A stretch of DNA of 13,812 bases from Pelagophyceae sp. CCMP2097. Lineage: Eukaryota > Sar > Pelagophyceae. A program made the translations under genes and the position numbers. Under the pieces are notes generated by a model. It was not told the origin of the DNA, made no database searches, and worked only from the letters and a program-made list of their open reading frames with translations. Of this stretch, positions 1-5,171 are shown in pieces. The DNA lies in contig MU657232.1 in assembly GCA_026770575.1 (NCBI GenBank), forward strand, positions 1 through 13,812, given 5' to 3'. How positions within the stretch are numbered: position 1 is the first letter of the stretch; every line of letters begins with the position of its first letter.

Positions 1-75
1 CCAGGAGCCGGATCAGAAGTGTATATAAACCACATCACAATGTCATTTTATTATTTTTATTATTTTTTTCCATAT

Positions 76-92
76 GCCGGATTCGAACCGGC
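76..92 (-). other. tRNA-like T arm with consensus B box (possible tRNA-derived repeat)
   Basis: On the minus strand this is a perfect T arm: a 5-bp stem GCCGG/CCGGC around the loop TTCGAAT, containing the RNA polymerase III B-box GGTTCGAATCC. Upstream on the same strand, CAGCTGAGTAC (around 120-132) resembles an A box. However, no acceptor stem pairs with the ATATGGA that follows the T arm, and no anticodon arm folds. Downstream on the minus strand is an A-rich stretch (GAAAAAAATAATAAAAATAA) rather than a T-run terminator. That arrangement fits a tRNA-derived short interspersed element or a decayed tRNA better than a working tRNA gene. Confidence 0.4.
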
Positions 93-172
93 GACCTCGG
101 GCTGTTAGTAGACACACATGTGTACTCAGCTGCGGAGCAACAGGGGGCACAAGCGGTAGACGATGGCACCTT

Positions 173-593
173 GGGGGGACAGTAGGGGCAACTAGGAGGG
201 GGGACCCACCCACTTTTACGAGGCCAGGAGGGCCTCTGAGGAGGAGGTACCCACCCACTTGACGAGCCGAGCCATCGAGGCACGCACTTTTTTAGCCTCG
301 GTAAACAAGCGGGTGATACAGCTGTGGGTTCTCTCGAGGCGGTATGTTCGCGTCGTCGGGGCCCGGGGACCTTCGCGGCGCGTGCGCTTGAGCGGCGGAG
401 GGGCATCGGCGGCGGGTGTCCCAGCGTTTATGGACGCTGCGAAGAGCAGGGAGCCCCTGTTGGACACAGCTGGGCCTATTCCAGCGAAGGGGCCTCTTAG
501 GGGGGGTACCCACCCACTTTCAAAAGTCACAGAGGACCAGGAAGGAGGGTCCACCCACCCACTTACGAGCATTTTGCCCCTACTGTGCCCCCC
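173..593. repeat. Repeat block bounded by a ~20-bp imperfect inverted repeat, with four internal CCCACCCACTT copies
   Basis: Positions 173-191 read GGGGGGACAGTAGGGGCAA. The reverse complement of 574-593 reads GGGGGGCACAGTAGGGGCAA, differing by one inserted base. Inside are four copies of CCCACCCACTT at 205-215, 250-260, 509-519 and 554-564, mostly preceded by a G-rich run and GTAC or GTCC. The copies form two pairs with identical 45-bp spacing, 259 bp apart. This could be a small non-autonomous element with terminal inverted repeats, or a duplicated host repeat. Open frames across it contain a repeated Ser-Gly-Trp-Val-Pro-Pro peptide that is simply this motif translated on the minus strand. 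No gene is supported in 1-600. Confidence 0.5.
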
Positions 594-1032
594 ACTTGGC
601 AAAAAAACATAACTCTTCAACTTGTTTGATTGGGTTGTTTCCGGGTGAGTAGTTATACACACTCGTGATAATATCATAATTCTCTTTCTTTCGTCCTAAT
701 ACTTGACTTATTCGACTTCCCAAGGAATGACCTGTTAAATAAATGTTTTTATCCGGATACAATTCGTGAATATTGTTCAACTTTTTCTGACTTTCTATGA
801 AACGTCCATCTAACGACTCTTTTCCCAACAAAATTGACAAGTCTGCTTTTAAATCACCAAAACGAGTGATATCCGCTCCTCTCATTCCAACGTATAGATT
901 TTCATTATTTTTATCGAGATAGACTTTACTACGTCTATCGCTCAGTTCTTTGATTTTAACTAGTCCGTTAAGAGTTTGATTAGAGTACGCACTTTTTGCT
1001 ACATCTGCCGTTGTTTTACGTAGATATTCCAT
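580..1032 (-). CDS. Class-3 lipase-like protein, 3'-truncated at the insert edge
   Basis: The 150-codon frame starts at the ATG at 1032 and diverges from the gene at 1077. It shows the oxyanion-region pattern VGMRGAD (around residues 48-54) and the nucleophile elbow YLTGHSLGS (around 97-105), with the Ser of GHSLG as predicted catalytic serine. A YNYSPGNNP stretch follows near residues 126-134. Class-3 lipases need an Asp and a His further downstream. The frame stops about 50 residues after the elbow, and its last few residues (FFAKWGAQ) are coded by the GC-rich flank, so the C-terminal part of the triad is probably missing. Lipase genes are known from some PLV and virophage genomes, where a role in entry or release is presumed. 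Here it is likely a broken gene. The fold call is fairly sure; activity is doubtful. Confidence 0.7.
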   Translation of the reverse strand: MEYLRKTTADVAKSAYSNQTLNGLVKIKELSDRRSKVYLDKNNENLYVGMRGADITRFGDLKADLSILLGKESLDGRFIESQKKLNNIHELYPDKNIYLTGHSLGSRISQVLGRKKENYDIITSVYNYSPGNNPIKQVEELCFFAKWGAQ

Positions 1033-1076
1033 ATAGTTAAAAATTTTAAAAATTATGTATAATATGTATAATATAG
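1033..1076. promoter_or_regulatory. Divergent AT-rich promoter gap between lipase and penton-like genes
   Basis: These 44 bases separate two divergent start codons and are almost purely A/T. A 9-bp direct repeat GTATAATAT sits at 1057-1065 and 1066-1074, immediately before the ATG at 1077. Similar ATATAG or TATATT strings abut the starts at 2567 and 3998, suggesting a shared viral late-type TATA-like signal. This is inferred from position and repetition only. Confidence 0.45.
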
Positions 1077-2012
1077 ATGGACCCGATAAATATTTATTTA
1101 AATTCCAACGATGGCTTTAAACAAAACGAAGTTACACGATTTAATTTAAATCAAAATATAGACATCCCAACTGGATTTAACGCCTACATACATTTAAAAG
1201 AATTCTCTTGTATGAATTCAATTTTCAATATATCAGAAAATGTAAGATTAGATTATTCAATATATTTTCAAGATAATCGTAAAATTACATCACATTTCGT
1301 TATAAGTAAAGGATACTATTCAAGTGAAGATTTTACCGTGGAAGTCGACAAAGCATTCCAATTAAACGATCAAAATGGAAGTCTAACAATTTTTTTCGAT
1401 AAATTAAATCTTGTTTTCACGATAAAAGAACGTGGCACTCGGAATCTTATGACAGGGTTTGATTTACTCGAAAGAATGGTTTTAGAACTCATGAATATAA
1501 AAAACGGTACATATGAGACTTCCGTAACGTCATTCAACTGTACTGATTTGAATCAAAACATTCATAATTTACATCTGTGTGTGCGAGAGATTGTGTCATA
1601 TGAGAGAACAAGTGACCTATCGACACGAATTTCTTCAAGATTAGCAAAAATACCGATTTTTACAGACTTCGGTTCTTATATATATCACGATTGCTTGTCG
1701 AATCCAAACAAGTTGCGAATCTCCAATCGTTTGTTATCGAGTGTTTCGATTTCTCTGTTGTTAGATGACGGAGAAAAATGCATCCCAGATTACTTTACAT
1801 GTAGTTTTACTATAGATTTTAACCCTGAAAAGCGTGATGAGAAAATGAGCATAATCCTAAATGGTCTTTCAAAATCATTCGAAGAAGTTCAGCAAATTAA
1901 AAATGAGAATAATTTTCGAGGTTCTATAGGACAACCTGAATATTCAGGCCTACCTTGTCACTTTCCAAAAAATTCAGAGATGCTTAGATCTAAGAGAGGT
2001 TCTTTCAAATAA
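1077..2012 (+). CDS. Penton / minor capsid-like protein of PLV type
   Basis: Intact 311-codon gene. The N-terminus (INIYLNSNDG, then FNLNQNIDIPTGFNAYIHLK) and the alternating hydrophobic strand pattern through about residue 260 look like a beta-rich jelly-roll virion protein. The late segment (around residues 200-245: DFGSYIYHD, then LRISNRLLSSVSISLLLDDG) has the strand-turn-strand form I associate with the penton or minor capsid protein of polinton-like viruses. The last 45 residues are polar and probably disordered. It lies upstream of the major capsid gene on the same strand, as expected for a virion cluster. No catalytic motif is seen. The assignment rests on pattern and neighbourhood, not on a database match, so another minor virion protein is possible. 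Confidence 0.55.
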   Translation: MDPINIYLNSNDGFKQNEVTRFNLNQNIDIPTGFNAYIHLKEFSCMNSIFNISENVRLDYSIYFQDNRKITSHFVISKGYYSSEDFTVEVDKAFQLNDQNGSLTIFFDKLNLVFTIKERGTRNLMTGFDLLERMVLELMNIKNGTYETSVTSFNCTDLNQNIHNLHLCVREIVSYERTSDLSTRISSRLAKIPIFTDFGSYIYHDCLSNPNKLRISNRLLSSVSISLLLDDGEKCIPDYFTCSFTIDFNPEKRDEKMSIILNGLSKSFEEVQQIKNENNFRGSIGQPEYSGLPCHFPKNSEMLRSKRGSFK

Positions 2013-2020
2013 TGAAATAA

Positions 2021-2060
2021 ATTCTAATAAATTCTAATAAATTCAAATAAATTCAAATAA
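2021..2060 (+). repeat. Four tandem copies of a 10-bp AT-rich unit between viral genes
   Basis: Two copies of ATTCTAATAA (2021-2040) are followed by two of ATTCAAATAA (2041-2060), just after the penton-like stop. Together with the TAATATATTTTC that follows, they fill the 68-base gap before the next start at 2081. They may hold its promoter or the 3' end signal of the gene before. Confidence 0.75.
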
Positions 2061-2080
2061 TAATATATTTTCATTATTTA

Positions 2081-2539
2081 ATGACGAATAAAAAAAAGCA
2101 GCCTACTACAAATCTTGAAACAAATCTTGAAACAATTATTTCACCTGGACGAACATATCAATTGAACCCCGTTACCAATAAAGAGTTTATAAAAAATGAG
2201 AAGAATAGTAAAAATAGTAAAAGTAGTAAAAATAGTAAAAATAGTAAAAATAGTAAAATCATCAATAATAATTTAATTAAATTCAAAGATGTCACAAGTG
2301 CCTTATCAAGCGGTGGGGACTTAATGATGGGATATTCAACAGCAATAGGATTCGTACAACCCGAATTAATTCCAGAAAGGATCCCGATTGCTGGATTGGG
2401 GCTGCTGATGAAACAGACTTCCAATATTTTAAAAGAGTCCGAAAAGGTTGTTAAAAAGATTAAAAAAGAAGGTATTCAAAAATTAAACCGCAAAGATTTC
2501 AAAAAAAATAGGAAAAATCTGCCTTTTGATTTTAAGTAG
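2081..2539 (+). CDS. Small basic virion-cluster protein of unknown function with Asn-Ser-Lys repeats
   Basis: Intact 152-codon gene between the penton-like and major capsid genes. Residues 40-60 are a low-complexity (Asn-Ser-Lys)n tract encoded by a 9-bp tandem repeat. The middle (around 75-110) is Gly-rich and moderately hydrophobic (MMGYSTAIGF, then IPIAGLGLL) and could touch membrane, but is interrupted by charged residues. The C-terminal 40 residues are very Lys-rich, with a KKIKKEG motif and a helical look. A role in binding DNA or the inner capsid surface would fit both charge and position. I do not recognise a family. It is probably real because it fills the gap between two capsid genes, has viral composition and is uninterrupted. 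Confidence 0.6.
   Translation: MTNKKKQPTTNLETNLETIISPGRTYQLNPVTNKEFIKNEKNSKNSKSSKNSKNSKNSKIINNNLIKFKDVTSALSSGGDLMMGYSTAIGFVQPELIPERIPIAGLGLLMKQTSNILKESEKVVKKIKKEGIQKLNRKDFKKNRKNLPFDFK
2204..2257 (+). repeat. In-frame 9-bp minisatellite (AATAGTAAA x6)
   Basis: Six head-to-tail copies of AATAGTAAA (the third begins AGTAGT) encode Asn-Ser-Lys units within the small basic gene. Because the unit is a multiple of three, copy-number change keeps the frame open, so length variation among relatives is expected. Confidence 0.9.
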
Positions 2540-2566
2540 TTCAAATTTAATATGTTGTAGTATATT
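2540..2566 (+). promoter_or_regulatory. AT-rich leader of the major capsid gene
   Basis: The 27-base gap between the preceding stop and the major capsid ATG ends in GTAGTATATT directly before the start codon. Like the gaps before 1077 and 3998, it contains a TATA-like string abutting the ATG. The closeness to the upstream gene leaves room for little else. Confidence 0.4.
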
Positions 2567-3910
2567 ATGGGCGAGATTAAAATGAGTATGTCGGATAGAT
2601 TCGTTTCTAAAAACATGAGTGATAGCCCTATGGCGCAGTCTGTTATTATTCGGCAAACTCCGCAGAATATTGGCAGTGCATTTAAATGTGGTGATGTGAT
2701 ACGATTTAATATTGGTGGATTACTTTCAAATCAATATCTTGACCCCCGTGCATCGTTCCTGCGTATGAAGGTTAAAAATACTACACCCGGTTATAAATAT
2801 TGCACCTCTTCTGCGGGTATTTTTACTTCTTTCGAATCAATTGATTTGGCTCAGAGTGGGACCACTTTATCAAGTTATCGAACGTATGGGATTAAACGTT
2901 CGCTTAATGAAAAGAGGAGACAAACTGCTTCATCGTATGCTGGTGTTGGAACAATGGGAGGAATGCTTTTCGATGATATTATAGACGACTATTCAGGGAA
3001 TGTTCCCTCACCTAAAATGGGGCAAAGAGGTGCTACAATCGAAGGAAATCAGTCTATTGTATTTTGCGACCCTATATCAAACCATGCGAGTCTGTTTAAT
3101 ACAAAAAAAATGGTACCACTTTTCTCAAGCAGCCCGCTCGAATTAACTTATACGCTTGGTCCTCTACACTATTCGGGATTTTTTAATACAGAAAATGTCG
3201 AGATACTCCCTTCGAATGCAATCGAATTTAGTGACGTGGAGTTAGTTTTAACCATCGTTCAATTAAATGAAACTACAAATTCACAAATTCTGGAAATGCA
3301 AGATGGGGAATTTTTGGTTGAAACGAAGTCATACATTTCGACTGGATATACGAGACCTGCAAATCCAGGCAATCATTCTATAATTCTCGGGTTATCTGTT
3401 CGCAGTTTAATGAACATCGCACTTGTTCAGACGCCCAAGTCAAACGACGACGGTACAAAGTTCACCGAACCATCACATCACGATATTAATAATTGTTTTA
3501 TCAAGAATCACCTAAAATCTTATGGGCTCAGTATCAATGGTAGCCTTGTGGAAGCCCCTCGACTCGTAAGGTGCGAACCTGCTGAATCAATGTGTATGTC
3601 GATGATTGCGGCTGGGAAACTGGGTGATACGTTTGATACCCCAATTTCACTCACACGGAAATATTTCGAACTTGATTCATATTATGGTACGGTTGTGGGT
3701 TCTTTCGTCGGGGACTTAAACCTATGTAGTTATAAGGAGCGAGAAGAAGACGTTTGTTCAGGCAAGAATACATATGCGTCTACGACAAACTTGTCTCTTG
3801 AATATGGGGAGAAGGCTAAAGCATCACAGAATCTATGTGTTATATCAGAATTTAAACAGGTGTGCGTTCTTGACATGTCCGGAAGCGGGCTGTGGTCTGT
3901 TATTCAATAA
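2567..3910 (+). CDS. Major capsid protein, double-jelly-roll type (PLV)
   Basis: Intact 447-codon gene, within the size range of PLV major capsid proteins. The N-terminal pattern (residues about 20-75) runs from a Gly-Ser-Ala-Phe motif and GDVIRFNIGG to LSNQYLDPRASFLRMKVKNT. It is followed by a Gly-x-Phe-x-Ser-Phe-x-Ser-Ile-Asp segment (around 85-95). This is the layout of the first jelly roll in PLV and related capsid proteins. Later beta-rich segments (around 185-260 and 330-390) fit the second jelly roll, and the C-terminus ends in a hydrophobic LDMSGSGLWSV tail. The protein would trimerise to build an icosahedral shell with the penton-like product encoded upstream. The start at 2567 was taken as the first ATG after the upstream stop; an ATG five codons later is an alternative. 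No stop or frameshift is present. Family assignment is by pattern memory. Confidence 0.75.
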   Translation: MGEIKMSMSDRFVSKNMSDSPMAQSVIIRQTPQNIGSAFKCGDVIRFNIGGLLSNQYLDPRASFLRMKVKNTTPGYKYCTSSAGIFTSFESIDLAQSGTTLSSYRTYGIKRSLNEKRRQTASSYAGVGTMGGMLFDDIIDDYSGNVPSPKMGQRGATIEGNQSIVFCDPISNHASLFNTKKMVPLFSSSPLELTYTLGPLHYSGFFNTENVEILPSNAIEFSDVELVLTIVQLNETTNSQILEMQDGEFLVETKSYISTGYTRPANPGNHSIILGLSVRSLMNIALVQTPKSNDDGTKFTEPSHHDINNCFIKNHLKSYGLSINGSLVEAPRLVRCEPAESMCMSMIAAGKLGDTFDTPISLTRKYFELDSYYGTVVGSFVGDLNLCSYKEREEDVCSGKNTYASTTNLSLEYGEKAKASQNLCVISEFKQVCVLDMSGSGLWSVIQ

Positions 3911-3997
3911 TTAAAAATAATATAATAATATAATAATAAAATATTAAAATAATAAAATAATAAAATAATAAAATAATAAAATAATATAAAATATAGT
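3911..3997 (+). promoter_or_regulatory. Low-complexity A/T gap with 8-bp tandem repeats before the fibre gene
   Basis: The 87-base gap is nearly all A and T. Five perfect copies of AAAATAAT occupy 3946-3985, followed by ATAAAATATAGT immediately before the ATG at 3998. It probably carries the fibre promoter and the capsid transcript's 3' end. The repeat is a candidate for copy-number variation. Confidence 0.55.
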
Positions 3998-4393
3998 ATG
4001 AGGAACAATTATAGAAGCATTTTAAACAACAACGATATTAAAGCGACATCAAATTTAATCGCAGGGGAAAATATTGAAATAGTTGATAACGTGATAAATG
4101 CGAAATCATCTATTGTTGGCGGAAAAAATATCGAAATTAATGGGAATATTATAACATCGACCCTCGTATATGACGATGCGATAAAGGAAGATATTTTAAA
4201 CTTAAAATCAGAAATAATAAATGATATAGACGAGAAAATTAGAAATATAGAACAAGTAGCATTAATTCCAGGGAGAGGTATACTGATTTCTTCGACTGAT
4301 ACAATTTCTTTAGACGAGTCTTTCATCAACAAAGAAGAAAGTGCGCCGGTCCTTCTTTCGCCGCTGCGCCATCAACATCGAAATGGGACTTAA
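3998..4393 (+). CDS. Fibre-like protein, truncated at the right edge of the viral insert
   Basis: Residues 19-36 and 38-54 form two copies of a short beta repeat (IAGENIEIVDNVINA and VGGKNIEINGNIITS), the kind seen in trimeric tail or capsid fibres of phages and large DNA viruses. Residues about 58-87 look like a helical coiled coil, and a third, weaker repeat (PGRGILISSTDTISL) follows. Viral composition stops near codon 115. The last about 16 residues, from SAPVLL to the stop, are read from GC-rich host sequence, so the natural C-terminus is missing and the end is chimeric. A fibre role fits its place after the major capsid gene. Receptor binding normally sits in the missing C-terminal part. 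Confidence 0.6.
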   Translation: MRNNYRSILNNNDIKATSNLIAGENIEIVDNVINAKSSIVGGKNIEINGNIITSTLVYDDAIKEDILNLKSEIINDIDEKIRNIEQVALIPGRGILISSTDTISLDESFINKEESAPVLLSPLRHQHRNGT

Positions 4394-5171
4394 CCTAAGC
4401 CAGCCTACTCGCGTTTCGAAGCTTAAGTGTTCTCTACTTGGAGCTAGGAATTCCTAAGTGACTGCACCAACTTACCAAAGGCGCCCTCCGGGGGTCTGCA
4501 GTACCTCCGGTGCGCCATGGTAATTAGAGGCTTTGAAACAGCTGTGCTCCAACGAACCCAGTGCCTGCCGTGGCCAGCTGCGAGGGCTCTCGGAACAGCT
4601 TGACCCTCCGCGGGGGCGTCCATCCCAGACCCGGGACATGCGCAGTTTTGGGGCGGTGTCCGACGGGGCCCTCCCCCAATGCGGTCCTTTTCCAGCGCGT
4701 CCTCGCGAGGCAGCAAGGCCGTCGGCTGAAGGGCCCCGTGACGACCCGAGGCCCGCGCGCGGTAGCCCGAGTCGCCTCGCAAGGTCTGGGCGTCTCGCGA
4801 TGGTATCGCGGTCGATCGTGGAGTGTTGTCGATCGGGGAGTATTCCTCTTACGGCCCACATCGGTCGCGCGGCCGCCTCGGCACCGCACCAGGCGCGCCT
4901 GAGGCGGCCGGCGCAGCAGCCGGGGCCGCGCCGCGGGCGCCACACAGTGCCACGCGCGCGACGGCTCGGTGTTGGCGGCGGCACGCGCGGCCCGGCGGTG
5001 GCGCGGCGGCGCGGCACCCTGGCTCAGCGGCGGCGATTATCGGAGGCCGACGGCGGCGACGAGCGGCGCGAACCTAGAGGGGTGGGTTGTTGGGTGCGGC
5101 CGCGCAGCGACGGCGGTCCGCCCGTCGACGGCGCTCGCTCCAGCGTCGCCCTCTTCACACGGGAGGACGGT
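4343..5171. other. GC-rich spacer between the viral fragment and the exportin-2 gene
   Basis: I find no supportable gene in these 829 bases. Long open frames occur on both strands but are GC-driven and lack recognisable protein pattern. A 12-bp palindrome, TAGGAATTCCTA, lies at 4445-4456. On the minus strand an ATG at 4518 opens 43 bases that run into a perfect donor GTAAGT at 4475-4470. This could be a first exon whose remainder was displaced by the viral insert, but nothing else supports it. The 3' untranslated part of the exportin-2 transcript should lie just below 5172; no clear polyadenylation motif is visible. Confidence 0.5.

Larger units (their letters stand above)
600..4342. mobile_element. 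Endogenous polinton-like virus (PLV) fragment
   Basis: Base composition switches sharply from GC-rich to AT-rich near 600-610 and back near 4340. Between these points lie five closely packed intronless genes with AT-rich promoter-like gaps, unlike the intron-rich host gene to the right. The content (class-3 lipase, penton-like protein, double-jelly-roll-type major capsid protein, fibre-like protein) is the morphogenesis half of a PLV/virophage-like genome. Both terminal genes are cut by the edges: the lipase at its 3' end on the left, the fibre at its 3' end on the right. I see no terminal inverted repeat shared by the two edges, and no integrase, polymerase, packaging ATPase or protease. This is therefore a partial insert, or one end of a rearranged copy. 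The family assignment is from sequence pattern only. Confidence 0.75.

Noticed and set aside
71..150. A complete functional tRNA gene
   Set aside because: Only the T arm folds. The acceptor and anticodon stems do not pair, and no T-run terminator follows on the minus strand.
35..677. Several overlapping minus-strand frames in the left flank, with repeated Ser-Gly-Trp-Val-Pro-Pro peptides
   Set aside because: The repeated peptide comes from the CCCACCCACTT repeat read in different frames. The frames cross the tRNA-like arm and the viral edge and show no protein family pattern.
2158..2424. Minus-strand frame rich in Leu and Phe opposite the small basic gene
   Set aside because: It is the complement of the AATAGTAAA minisatellite, whose 9-bp unit keeps the opposite strand open and gives an artificial hydrophobic run.
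4009..4332. Minus-strand 107-codon frame opposite the fibre-like gene
   Set aside because: It lies wholly within the fibre gene, is Ile/Phe-rich as expected for the complement of an AT-rich gene, and has no upstream gap.
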